A DNA stretch of 64,000 bases from Rostrohypoxylon terebratum (taxonomy: Eukaryota > Ascomycota > Sordariomycetes > Xylariales > Hypoxylaceae). The stretch spans positions 62,001-126,000 of the forward strand of contig MU385879.1 in the NCBI GenBank assembly GCA_022497145.1. Direction: 5' to 3'. Of the stretch, positions 48,327-60,373 are shown one piece after another (position 1 is the stretch's first letter; every line of letters starts with the position of its first letter). A model generated the notes under the pieces. It saw nothing but the letters and a program-made list of their open reading frames with translations. It was not told where the DNA came from and searched no databases. The translations under genes were made by a program, and so were the position numbers.

Positions 48327-49759
48327 TCAAGCATTCTTGCGCCTGCGTATGGATTCATGTTGCTGTTCATATGCCGAAAGCTTGTCCCTCTGGAGGGCCA
48401 GAAGGGCAACAGTAATGGCAAGGACACCAACAACAACACCTGAGCTGGCAGAAGTGCTTGGGAAGACGTTCCAAGCCCACTCTTGGAGAGCCCAGAGCCC
48501 ATATTGAATAGCGGGGTGAGCTCCGCTTCGCCAGAGGAGGTATGGGGTGGACCATGCGAGATAGGAGTAGAACTGGTAGTGCAGAGTGCGCGCAAAGAGA
48601 AGCCCGATGATGTTTGCTGAGAGAATGGTTGTCGTCACATACTCGGGTGTCACGCGCGATGCTACCTCGTTCTCCTCTTCGGGGTTGAAAGGCGAACTCA
48701 GCTGTAAAATGGGCATAATCATCGCGGATAGAGGCTTCTTAGTAGGTTTCAGCCATTTGTCGACGATAAAACCTGTCAAGACTATAGCGTGCATAGTTAA
48801 GAGGGCTAAAGAGAATGGTCGGCTGAGAAACATCTCCTCTCCCACGAAACGCCAATTGACGGTCCATTTAAAGAAGAATTGTCTGGTTAGCTCGAAAGCT
48901 TTGCTAGCATAGCCCTTTGCGTTTTCTTGTAAAAATGGAGAGGCAATAGCAATCTGAATTTGAACCATGATCAAGGCACATTTCAAACTGCCCGAGAACC
49001 CCCGTCCGAGAAATAATATAACGCCGACGGCTGGAAGTACTAGCAACAGCGACATCTTGATCCCTAAACCCCACGAGTACACAATGCTCGCAGCGGTCCA
49101 ATGTCGTCGCTGGAATAGGAATATGGCGAGCCAGAGGAAGAAGGTAGCGAAGCAATCGTTGAAGCAGCGCAACACGAAGACGCTATGCAATCGCTTCGAG
49201 AGAACTAGTAAAGGGAATGCATAGGGCGGTACCTATTTGCAAACATTGTATCAGTAGACAATTTAATTCCGTAGTTCATAGCCCTGGGCTGCCTACCTTT
49301 GCCTTCCAGTAGCAGGACATCACCAATGCTAAAGTTGCCATATATAGAATCGCGAATAAATTCTGCGCAAGCAATATGTTCTTGCCTTGATCCGTCAAAT
49401 AGTATAGAGCAGTATATGTGTAGACGTGCGCGGCTGGATAGACGAGGGGTCCAGTGCCTCCCTTAATAAGAGTATAATCGTGTTCGCCGGATACGAACTG
49501 CGAGACTTGTTCCATGTATGCCTTCCAATCGATCTCTGTATCTAGTAAGAAAGATAGATCGTCAGTAAAATATTCTAAGTACTCTGTATATGCGGCAAGA
49601 TTCAAGAATCTTACATGGGATCTTCCATATGACGAATGCGCAAAGCGCTGCGTCTAAGATGAATAAACATGGCGGCACAAGCTTCGATAGAGGGCTGCGA
49701 CCATTGGCAACATTGAATGCCAGCGTGACGGCTTGTGAAGCAAGGCCAGGCACTGCCAT
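48327..49759 (-). CDS. alg3: ALG3, Dol-P-Man:Man5GlcNAc2-PP-dolichol alpha-1,3-mannosyltransferase (431 aa, 3 exons)
   Basis: Exons on the minus strand are 49759-49615, 49541-49297 and 49232-48327. Introns are 73 and 64 bp and all joins are in frame. This is an ER-membrane enzyme that adds the first dolichol-phosphate-mannose-derived mannose to the lipid-linked N-glycan precursor. The signature luminal segment after the first membrane span reads TEIDWKAYMEQVSQF, GEHDYTLIKGGTGPLVYPA, HVYTYTALYYLTD. Next come LSKRLHSVFVLRCFNDCFA and YSWGLGIKMSLLLVLPA. Several hydrophobic spans follow (LALLTMHAIVLTGFIV, TTILSANIIGLLFARTLHYQFYSYLAWSTPYLLW in two parts, GVVVGVLAITVALLAL). The C-terminus ends in a basic RRRKNA tail, which could serve ER retention. 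The length fits the family (about 430-460 aa). Confidence 0.95.
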
Positions 49760-50243
49760 TATTATGGTTATCGACGTTGTGAAGTTGATTTTAGAAAGTT
49801 GAACGCGCTGAACGTTGAAGCTTAGAGCTTAGAGCTTAGAGCCTAGAGCCTAGAGCTTGTAAGACATTAAAATGGACACGTTATGCAAAGTGGGTACATT
49901 GAGCCCTGGAAATGGTACCTGAAAAGGTACCCACAATAGCCCTAGAGATCTAACGGTCGCTAGTGCATCATTACCAGAGAGGCTACTACCATATAGACAT
50001 TATAGACATACTCTAAACTTCAATGCTCAATGTTTGTTACGAGTTAAATATGTATATGAAGATATTTTGATAATGAATCAAAATAACAAGGTTATTATGA
50101 TTTTGCAAGTTTCGCAAGGTTCTTCATAAAATATTCATAATATATTGTGACCTTAAGAATCATTCTTCTAACAATGAATTGATAACTCAAGTCTCAAGGG
50201 GTCAAATACTAGCATGTCAAAAGTGTCAAAAGATGCAGCACTG
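49760..50243. other. Spacer between ALG3 and D-amino-acid oxidase genes
   Basis: 484 bp containing the ALG3 promoter and the oxidase 3' UTR. A GAGCTTA-type array lies at 49818-49858, close to the ALG3 start, with AT-rich sequence around 50030-50160. Confidence 0.4.
49818..49858. repeat. 7-bp tandem array (GAGCTTA/GAGCCTA)
   Basis: About six units: AAGCTTA, GAGCTTA x2, GAGCCTA x2 and GAGCTTG. It lies about 60 bp upstream of the ALG3 start codon, so it may sit in the leader or core promoter. The same 7-mer array occurs at 23897. Confidence 0.9.
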
Positions 50244-51441
50244 TCACAGCGTTGGACGACCCAGAACCTCATCCACAAGCGCCACAACATCCATCGCGCA
50301 ACCGTATGAGCCCTGGTACCCCCATCCCGCATGTCCATAATTATGTACCACCCAAGTGCCCTCGATATTCTCCTTCTCGATCCTAACACCGCCTTCCCTC
50401 CACGGACGCAAGCCGACGCCGTGGCGGATAACATCCAAGGCCTCGATGCCCTTTCCGCCCGTAAGCTCGGGCATCATCTCGATGGCGCGCCGCATGATGC
50501 GTGTGGCGATGTTCGGATCGGGCTGGCTCTCCCAATTCCCCTTCGAGTACGTACCCCCCAAGATAGTGCCGCCGCCAGCCGCGCGCATCATGATGTAGCA
50601 GACCTCGTCGGCTGCGTCGTCGGTGCCTGATTTCGTCGCCATGTACGGTGCCACGTTCCTTACGACGACGACCTGTCCGCGTATCGGCACCACCTTGCTA
50701 TCCATGACGCCTCCCAGCCTCGAGGCCATGAGCCCGGTCGTGTTGATGACGACATCCGCCTTCGCGCCGGTGTGGCTCAGACCCGCGGCCTCAGCAATGT
50801 GCTTGATGCAGCCGCGGCGGAACACAACCCCGTTCTTCCTGCACTGTCCCACCAGCCACGGCATGTACAGCATGGTGTTGATGCACGCGGACGTGAACTC
50901 GCATCCCGACGCCATGCCCTTGGGCAGCTCGTCCTTGGATACCTCGCGGAAGTCATCGAAGAGGTCCTTGTACCACGGATTTTCCTCAAACAGGGCGTCG
51001 AAGCTGTAGCCCCCTTTCCGTATGGTCTCCATATCCTTCTCCCGGCGGTACACGCGAGACTCTGTGCATAGTGTTTAGGTTTGCTGAGCTACTCGCTGCT
51101 ACTGTGCTTGTCTTACTTACTCAGCAAGTGAATCCCAGCCTCGGGAACCTCGGTAGCGAGCTTCTTGATCTCGGGCCATGTCCGGCGTTCCCAGGAGCTA
51201 TACTTCGCCGTCGACATCGGCAGGACGTTGGCGCCGGCCCACGGCGAGGCGTACTCGATGTCATAGTCGCCTGGCATATGCTTTGCCACGACCGTTATCA
51301 CATTATCCTTCTGTTTCGACAGCAAGAACGCCGATGTAAGGCCTGACACCCCTGCGCTATCAAGGGTAGTGACGTTAGCGTTTGGGGTTTCGGGAAGGGG
51401 AGCGCCGCCCCGACTTACCCGACGACTACGATGTTTGGCAT
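50244..51441 (-). CDS. D-amino-acid oxidase (358 aa, 3 exons)
   Basis: Exons on the minus strand are 51441-51419, 51356-51121 and 51061-50244. Introns are 62 and 59 bp and all joins are in frame. This FAD enzyme oxidises D-amino acids to keto acids, ammonia and peroxide. The FAD dinucleotide motif GAGVSG (8-13) is split by intron 1. The family signature YASPWAGANVLPMS follows, then a mid-region VINTTGLMASRLGG, VVPIRGQVVVVRN, the substrate-side HGVGLRPWREGG, and the C-terminal NYGHAGWGYQGSYGCA. D-aspartate oxidase is a close relative and cannot be excluded. The C-terminus ends GRPTL and lacks the SKL-type peroxisomal signal usual for this family. An in-frame ATG at 51474 would add 11 residues. 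I chose 51441 because MPNIVVVGAG matches typical starts. Confidence 0.94.
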
Positions 51442-54400
51442 TTCGGCGGCAACGTGATAATGCGATATGTCCATGGATTGACCTAGTAGTGTTATTAATT
51501 GTGGACACGAAACCACCAGTCTGCCAAGCAATGCGATTGAGCAAACCTAGTAAAAGCCGAGAGGTGGTTCTATTAATCGTGGAGCAACAGTAGTATCTTG
51601 CTATGACTCTGGAGTCATCCCGTAGTGCGGAAGCGATGACTACATTCTGCGATAACACTAGCCGTCGTGGTCACGGTATGGTTCGATAGCGTGGTGCTGT
51701 TCTCCGCACCGGCACTCCGCTTCTTACTTAGTTGGTCATCTACCATTTACCATTTACCATTTACCGTCACTTACCGAGTTCGACTCGCACCTCGACTCGC
51801 ACCCGCTGTGGGGTCTCCCCGATGCCGGTCTGACACCGACCTGGCCAACCCCCTATCGATGTGATAGCAGTTTGGAATAGGTAATCTTGTAATCTTGGCC
51901 TTCTCTACCCTTGAAGCCTTGGATTCTGGCGGCCTGACGCAATTTTACGTAAACCTACACCGAGGAACTCCCAGATCCTAGGACCTATGTACACACTCTT
52001 TCCGATGAGATAAGAATTTCTTTTACTCGTTGAAAAGAGTTTAGGTTCGAGTCTTGGAAGAGCGTTAGGCGTCGTTCCTATTCCAGGATACGAGGGAAGC
52101 CGGACGATCAACATGATGTTGCCGAGTATGAGATAAATAGAAGACATGCGGCCGCAGCCAGCGGCCGCCACTCCGCACCTACTGCGCTAGAGTACCTAAT
52201 ATGTATACTTGGTCCTTTGTCTTGTTCTAACTTCTTAACCACCTCCATACCACATGAAACGATGGAAATGACCTAAATTGCCGCTCTAGACGCTTCTAAT
52301 TTAGTACTACATGGCGAGATAAGTGGTGATGCATTCTCTTCCGTGCAGCATCTAAATTTGTTGTAGAAAGCTCCACACTTTGCGTCTAGTTAATCCGAAA
52401 GGCCGAGTTTTTACGCGCGGACCGACGGATGTTTTGGCGGTTAGGCGTTTATGTGTTCAGTCCTCAGGCCTTCAGGGGGTGGACAGATCCGAATCCTTAC
52501 GGCGCAATCCCAATCCCCTTCGACCAAAGAGAATTGGTATCTTTTTGGATGAGCTGGGGCGCCACTTGTTATAATCTTCATTGTCTCACTTGGAAAGGCG
52601 GTCCGTCGAGGTCTAGCTCGACTATGCTGTACTCACCACTCACCTATTAGTTAGACATCCTTAAAACACTCCACACTCTCCACCGTGAAAAAGAAATCAA
52701 ATCAATCGCCCCGTCTCGCGTCAGGAACCCGCTGGATCCGGACCCGGGTAAGGTGCCAATGCTTCCGTCCATAACTCTGGGATGAGGCTTGCAGGAAGCT
52801 GCAGGTACTGCTAGGAATGCTAGGAATAGTTGGCAAGATACGGCTCAGACCTTGGCCATGTCTTATGCCTATGCCCCTGATAATTTGACAGAAATCTACG
52901 AGAAACCTGCCGTGCTGCACCTAGATGGAGATCTGAAAACACATAAGCCGTGTGAATAAAGTTCTCAGTTCATTCGAATATTTTTCTTCGTCAGCAGAAA
53001 CGGTAGGATCATAATTATTTGACTAATATCCTAAAACTCGACACCTACTACATAGTAGGTACTAATAGGTACGCATGCTAGCACTACCTAGTTGAAGGAT
53101 CTTTATCCAATATACCGACCGTGGGGTAAGACAGGATCGTATTATCGTTGGGTCAGCATTCCTGCTACATTGCTCTGGTCAATAGTATTCCGTCCTTAAT
53201 GCTTTTCTTGAGGTGCAATCCGCTCTTCGGCTGAATTGAGCAACAGTGAGATGTCACTGAAATTAAGCCATACGCGTATGGGGGACAGCACAGGAAATAA
53301 CCAACTTGTCATTTAGACCCGTAGATTGCACGACAAGAATAGAATAAGCTGTGCATACCCAAAGAACATGGATCCGGGAAATGAATCGATGCAAGATGCA
53401 AGAGTCCTGAAATCGGCAAGTAGTCTTTGGACGGATGGATGCGTCGCCCAGCATTTTCTTCCCGTAACTAAGCCGCGTCTAACACATACGTTCTTAGCAT
53501 ATACCACACTACCTATGCTTTTGCGCGATTTCGGTGTGGCTTGAGGAAGATAAACATCCCAAAATGAGATTAATGTCGTGCAACATATGTAGGCATATCG
53601 TATTTTTTTCTAATGTCTCTGCTGGTTCGTGGCTTCATGCAGCAACCTGGAGAGGCCTTCATCAGTCTGCTACCGGAATTTATTGGTTTTCCGACGTCAA
53701 CAAGTAGGGTCCAGCGTGATGCAGGGAGGGTGTCACCCAAGCAGCTCATGTAAACGATTAGCCGGCTTGCAGATCTGATGATTCTTGCAGAGGGCGATCT
53801 TGTTGAAGTTAGGCATGTATGTACATGCCTCTAAGTTAGGATGGGTGGGCATATTATCGCTCAATGCTACAGGACCATAATATGACGTCGCATAGGAACT
53901 CCGATGGTACGATTTCGCTGTATCCAAAAGTTCCTTAGGGTTGCTTGGAGCAGATTTGGAGGTAGGCATTTCCTCTTCTCTACATAGTAGAAGGTAACGG
54001 CGGTTGAACAACCTGGCAACTTGGCTCAGTCGACCCGGGATACTTCCGATCTGACCATGACCGTATGCACGTCATTGCCTTGACCTATAAGATCGAATAC
54101 ATATATTACTATAGAGTAAACAGTGTATTGGTGCATGTACTGCAGTTACCAGGCTTGATCGGGACACGATGCGATGCGATGTGGTGGTATGCTCCTCAAA
54201 CGCTCGTAAGTCGTCAACTGAAATACGGAAGGACTGTGCGCTCCGATAAAGCGTGTCCGTGCCAAAAAATTGATTACTATGTCAAAACTCAGTACTAGTC
54301 CGGGTTCTTTAAGAGGATGGAAGCGGTGAAGAAATACCGACCACTGAGAAAAAGGAATAAGCGTACCAGCCAGCTGGGTCTTTGCAAGAGAGGCGGGCGG

Positions 54401-57400
54401 GAAGAAGAAGGTGGATGCGAGCCTGCGGCGCTGCTGCACCGAATAGCCGGGACTGACGAGAGAATGAGAGACGAAATGTACCTATTTGACGACGGTGCGC
54501 CTAGTGGCTGATTCCCAAGAGCTTAGGTCGCATACGTAGAAAAGTTGTACAGTATGGTTTCACGGCCAGCCGGGGTCGTACGTTCCAGTGCATTGGGATA
54601 CGCCCAAGCGTGAGTGGTTCCATATCAACGGCCCGAGAATCCAATTTGTTGGAACTCGAAGGGGTTTGCCACGAGTAATGATATGTCTTGGACGTCAGAA
54701 TTCATGCAAGCCGCAAATCAACGTTTGCCGACTGATACCTCGGTTTTCCATTTGACCCGTGATGGCTTGCCCATCTTCTGATCTTGGATAAACTTTCTAT
54801 GGCAAACCTCGGCTGACTGCCTGGATTTGCTTGCAAAAACGTCAGTGTAGATCGATCTGGCCGAAGGAAGCAGGAAGCAAGACTCGAAACGCCCACCACG
54901 GGCATCGGAGTATGAGTAAGTTGACGGATTGTATAGAGGATTTCTCTCTTTGCCCGTTATAGCGCGGTAATGCCGTAGTACCGTTAAGTTTCCTGACAAT
55001 TAGCTGTATCGAGATGCGTCAAGTCAACGCAGAGCGAGGAGGGTTACATGGTGTAAGATGTGCGGGGCTATTCGCTGCAGAAACTGTCGACCTATTACCG
55101 TTGTATGTAGCCTTCCCAATGCGGTGATGGGGAGGGGGAATATATGTCGGCGAGAACGACGCATGCGAAGGGGTTAAAAATGTTTAACCATTCTCGGAAA
55201 TCTTGAATTGTCTGAAATGTACGAGGCCAAGCGAACAGCATTATCGGCTGATTCGTCATATTGAAGTTAAGAAAACACGTTGTGTCAAGCGACGTGTCAT
55301 CGCTAGACACTACATACCTACCTATGATTCCCGCCCTTCGCCCACACCACCCCAGGCTGTCGGAACAACCTGATTAAATAAGATGAGCCAGCTGAAGACT
55401 TGGGATGCTGCGTGTGAAGCATGTAGCTTTGCGGGGGTTCGCGTAGATTGCTTCTACAACAAGATGTCTTGCCGAATAGCTGAGGAATCGGCACGACGCC
55501 CGAATTATTGGAGCTAGATATCTTGTGTATTATTAAGTAGAAACCTACCTTTAACTGACCATCCTATCGTAGTATTTGAAGCGCCAAGTGCGAAAGGGGA
55601 GCTTGGGTATGATTCCCATTTTATCGGATTCTCAGACCGAATATCGAATTTGTAGTGTAATAGTTCAAGTTCAATAGTGCAATACAATGCGCTGCTGGCC
55701 AGGGGCCGAAAGAGAATTCGATAGGGGAGGCTGGCTGCCAACTGTCGGCAAGGCAGCTCGTGCGAGATCTCCACCAACCGCATATTGTTCAAGTACAGTC
55801 GTATCCAGTTATACACAAGCAGCTAATGATGATTCGAAGATGCACCACGTTTGAGAGGCCACATGTCTACCTAGTGTAGGTAGCTAAAAGCATGACGGTT
55901 GCTGCAGAAATATCCAAGTCGGGTTTGGTCGTGGACACCATGGAAGAATGAGAAGATATGATATGCAAGAGATATGTAATGTACATGCAAAGATCAATAC
56001 CCAAAGGACGGAACTTGGTAACAGTAATGAATGAATTAGATCCATATTGATGGATGACGGGGCGATGGGTTGATGGGTGAGAGATGATGGAGTCTGATGG
56101 AGTCTGACGGGGTCGCGGGCGGGAGAAGAATCGATATTGGGAACTAATTGTGGGGAAGTTTGCACTAATAGTACTAGTAATGGGTTGTGATTGCTCAGCG
56201 AAAGAGAGTTTGGGGTTTGGGAGTTTGGAAGTCTGGCACTTTCCGTCTGGTCTGAGGTTGTCCCATCTAGTTGGATCCGTACATATTTTAGATACATTAG
56301 TACGCATACCTAGCAGTAGTAGCTCGATGTACACACGCACCTTCTCTTTTATCCCAATCCAATCCTTGGGTGTCCCAATGGACTGAACAATCCACCGTTA
56401 GCAAGCGGGCAGGTGGGAACGTACATCACATAATATCCAATGTCCAGCCGCTCGGGAACCAGGTCCACCGTTTACCGGATGCAAGTACCACCAAGTATCG
56501 TACCTACATGTTACCGCACTTTCAAGGTTATGGACTGATGCACTGTCGAAGAAACGACGACGATGACCTTTCTTTCCGCGGACTGCGTTTAATAGTAATG
56601 CGACTGCGGGGAGAAAGTCAATTCGACCAAACTTACCTCAAATGCATCAACAGGCCATGTGCAATTCAACCCACCGACACGACATGGCCGTGCAACCTTC
56701 AAGGTTATTACCTATTACCTACCTTAGGTACCTAGTAGTTTTTGAAGATATTTGAAGGTACAATATATACCTACCTATATGTAGTATGTACATCGCATAC
56801 CTCCCATTGACAATTCAAATCGATATACCGACCTGCCGACATACAAGACATCGACAACCCACACAATCCATACAGATTCATACAGACTCATACATGCATA
56901 TTACATGACTTAAAGGAACGTTGTATTAAACTCTCTCTCCCAGTCGTCTTACTTTCTTTCTCCTCTCTTTTTCTTCTCCCTCCTTTACAAACCTTGAAAG
57001 AGGGATAATACCTGACTCGCCAATAGGCCGTCATCGACATGTAAGATTTCTATTCCCGTGCCGCCGTTGGTGACGCGTGGTACTGGGACAATTACGATTG
57101 ATGATTGGATTCCCAGCAAATTCTTTGCAGATATTAGCGTAGCAGCAGCAGAACAAACACGTTTTTACAGTGGACAAGAAAACTCCTCTTAGCTCCTGGA
57201 CCGGACTACCTGACTTACCTAGGTCCTATAGTCCTATTACACCTATTACACCTACTATATAATCAGTATATTGTACTATATTGTACCTGTTTTCGTTGGA
57301 CACCTGGACACTTGGACATGGTGTGATATACCACTCTTACCACTTACAGGTGCCTTAAATTGCAAAAGTTCCATCCTCATTAGCGACTAGGAGCCGTAGG

Positions 57401-59268
57401 ATGTCTGGAGACCCCAAAGCCGCAGCGCTGGAAGCAGGGTTGAAGTAACAACCCGAGGACGCTACCGAATAAACCCTTGGTTACAACATTACACTAGACC
57501 AAGATGGACAGGCTACCGTAAGCTAGTCGTTTAGCAGCCGACATGATGATGCCTCCGTTTGGATGGGATCGATGGGAATGGATCTCTCGTACATGTATAG
57601 GATGTATAGGACGAATTGATTATTGTCCTAATTGATGACATAAACGCCTAATGGGTAAATAAGAGGTCGTTGGGCAACAACAGCAAGACGTTGAGATATT
57701 GAGACATCAGACACCAGACACCTTCTCCGCGTATCGCAAAGCGCCCCATTTTTCTTCTCTCTCGTTGACGCCCGCCCCCATGATCATGCTGTACAGGTGT
57801 TCGTCCAGTGGCCTGTCTCCTGTAGCCGAGCCGTCTCGTTGTTTGGTAAATGCATGGATATCTTTACCGTATGGGAGGTACCTCGCCCTCAACTGTCAAT
57901 GGTCATACTATGTACAATACAGTATGCCGAGGTATCCAAAAACTGTACCATAGTACGTTGTTGCATGTATCCGTCGAATTGGACAGCAGAAACCAAGGAG
58001 CCCTGGACTGTCGGAACCAGACAAGCACAAAGAGGGATAGAGCGAAAGAGGAGCAGGTACCTTCTAAGTTCTAACAGCGCTTCTCCACCAAGGTTACTAC
58101 GCTACTAGGTACACTTAGTACATTTGGGTCGGTGGAAACTGCCAAGAAAAAAGACGATACCCACCGGTACGGAGCAGGAAGTCTGTTGGCTCATTCTCCT
58201 GTTGGTCCTGTTGGTCTGCTGCGGTGCTAGGTCAGAGGTGTGCTAGAGGACTAGGTAACTGGCAGGCTCGTCCCACATCTTTCCATCCATCTCTTCGTCG
58301 CTACTACGCTACATAGTACACACAGTATTATGTACTGCGTAGTGCGTACAGCGTACTACTACATAGTACACCTTTTTTTTATTTTACTTCCAACGTACCT
58401 TGGAAGTTAGTACCTTTATTTACCTTATTTATTACCTAGTATCAATTCGACGTTAAACTAAAACTAAAACTCTCTAAACCCTCTAAACCTAGTAGAATAC
58501 TTACTCACCTGGGGTGACCTGGCGCCGGGACAAAGTGCTATTCGTACCCAGTAACGATCGAGCATCGAACCTTGAACTACCAGGGAATACTAGCAATATT
58601 AGGAATACCAGGGAACTAACTACCTAACTAAACTAATCCTAAATTCCCACATTTCCTACCTCTTCTTACTCTTGTTTCTTCTCCCCCTTCTTTTCTCACT
58701 CCTCGTCCAGCTCGCTCTGGAAGATTTGTCGACACTACTAATCACCGGCAGAAACATCAATTGGTGTTTTTGCTTTGGTCCTGCAGCTACTTCAGCATCA
58801 CCGTCGCCCCGGTATACCTAACGGAGCGAGATTTCCTTGTTGTTTTAGGGGGGTCATAATCGAGAGGGAGCACGACTTGGCCATCGACTTCAATGGCCTT
58901 GATAATTACGTCGTGACTTGGAAATTTACAGATATCGATATTCAATACGCCAACGCCACCGTCCGAGGTCCTCGCGTGTTTAGTCTCCGAGGTCACTGAT
59001 CTTCAAGATTCCTATCAACAAACTGTCCTCTGCACAGGAAAGAGGCAGGTACCTCGACTCCCCGGCCTAGCTTTGTTGTCTCAATTATCAAACACATGGT
59101 TGCGCGGCTTAGCTGGGGTAGGGCTCAGTAAATTCGAGGCTTCGCGTATCATATCCACCAACCACCTTATAAGCCACTGTTACGTCCACCATTCGCCACT
59201 GTCGCAGCCCTAGCCACCAACATCAACTTGTCAGGATAAAGAGGAGAGGGTTCGAAGAACTAGGCAAT
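51442..59268. other. Second gene-poor tract (7.8 kb)
   Basis: No supportable gene is present. The left end is the oxidase promoter. The right end, from about 58620, is C/T-rich and looks like the promoter and leader of the gene at 59269. Between them lie TACCTA/CCTAGG words, palindromes and exact CTACATAGTA copies at 53048, 53980, 58309 and 58359. Candidate frames at 52429-52650, 53733-54011 and 56370-56735 show no domain or splice partner. Confidence 0.5.
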
Positions 59269-60373
59269 ATGAGCTCACCTGCAACTGCCTTCCTGACGGA
59301 GCCTATTCCGCAAGATGGCAAGAAAAGGAAGGGTGTGGGCAAAGTCTTGTACCAAGTGAGAACTGTCTTCAAGAGAGGTACTCGTACTAAGAAGGGTGCT
59401 GCTGGGCCTACGGGGCCAACCGCTGCTGTCATCACTAGGTAAATATTAAACCCCCCATGTATAACTCGTTGAATATTAACAAGTCCTGAGTGATCCTGTT
59501 GCTCCTGCTGCACCAACCGCGCTTGAGTATGAGAACGCCACTAGGATTCCCCGTATCCAAATTCACGAAGAGCGTGCGAAGAAACTTGGCGCCAGGTTTG
59601 GCCTAGAGATCAAGCCAAGTGAGTGGCATTCTAGTGAAGGAGATGTGCTCCGTGTCGAGAAGTCGGTTCGTATGCGAATTCACCGGGAGTGCCATCGATG
59701 CCACTCAGCTTTCGGCGCTGGTAATGAGTGTCCTGGTTGCCAGCATAAGCGTTGCAAGAAGTGTACTCGAAACCCAGTCAAGCATACCGAGGAGGAGAGA
59801 CAGGCCATCCGAGAAAAGAGGGAAGCGCTCATTCGGAGGAACAAGCAATTGGGTCCTATCATTCCAAGCTACGATTACTCGGAGAACATTGTCCTGAAAC
59901 GCCCTAGAAAAGCCGCTCAAGATCTTGTCTACAAGGGCAAACCTCGTATGCGCGTTAGGAGACACTGTCATGAGTGTAATAGTTTGATATCCGGCAACGC
60001 AAAAGAGGCGAGGGTGTGCAATAATTGTGGACACAGACGTTGCGATGACTGCCCGAGAGATCCGTAAGTTTCCCCTTTGGTAGGACTACCAGGTCTCATC
60101 TTAACATTTTATAGGGACGGCAAGAAGAAGTATCCGTATGGATACCCTAATGACGCACCCGGTCAGGCATTCAAAGGCGTATACGCTTGTCACGAGTGTA
60201 GGAGGAAATTCCCGGCGAATACAGAAGATGGAACCGAATGCCGAAATTGTTCTCACAAGAAATGTTCAGACTGCCCACGAGTCAAACCGAAGAAGGTCGA
60301 TCCCGAACCGGACCCCGAAATTATGGAAGCTCTGAGAGCTCGCATGGAGGCTCTGAAAACAGTGGAAAGCTAA
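59269..60373 (+). CDS. Protein with three Cys-rich zinc-binding repeats (333 aa, 3 exons)
   Basis: Exons 59269-59438, 59491-60063 and 60115-60373, with introns of 52 and 51 bp and frame kept at both. The N-terminus (1-60) is basic and hydrophilic. From about residue 120 the protein has three copies of one metal-binding pattern, C-x2-C-x9 or x13-C-x2-C-x-H-x2-C-x2-C. They are CHRC...CPGCQHKRCKKC, CHEC...CNNCGHRRCDDC and CHEC...CRNCSHKKCSDC. Each is followed by a Pro-containing linker (TRNP, PRDP, PRVKP). Six Cys and one or two His per copy could bind one or two zinc ions. I do not recognise a named family. Related Cys-rich proteins are often annotated only as hypothetical or zinc-finger in filamentous fungi. 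The likely location is nucleus or cytosol, since no signal peptide is seen. The acceptor of intron 1 (CTGAG at 59490) is unusual, but the more typical nearby AAG gives an immediate stop. Confidence 0.85.

Noticed and set aside
36482..51441. Secondary-metabolite or catabolic gene cluster around the P450 and D-amino-acid oxidase
   Set aside because: The neighbours are ORC4, ALG3, an EIF1AD-like gene and an ankyrin protein. No synthase, transporter or pathway transcription factor is present.
52035..52062. tRNA-like motif GGTTCGAGTC
   Set aside because: The flanking stem does not pair beyond G-U and one G-C, and no A box is seen.
51905..52171. 88-codon minus-strand frame with a hydrophobic N-terminal part
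   Set aside because: Its start is not a convincing signal peptide, no homology was recalled, and composition matches intergenic DNA.
52429..52650. 73-codon frame with a Trp/Pro/Phe-rich sequence
   Set aside because: It looked briefly like part of a real protein, but no flanking exon or matching family was found.
53733..54011. 92-codon minus-strand open frame
   Set aside because: It has no recognisable family, signal peptide or splice partner, and lies in a gene-poor tract. It may be chance.
55867..56340. 157-codon and 137-codon overlapping minus-strand frames
   Set aside because: Both are Ser/Pro/Ile-rich without a domain, and two equally long frames in the same place suggest chance openness.
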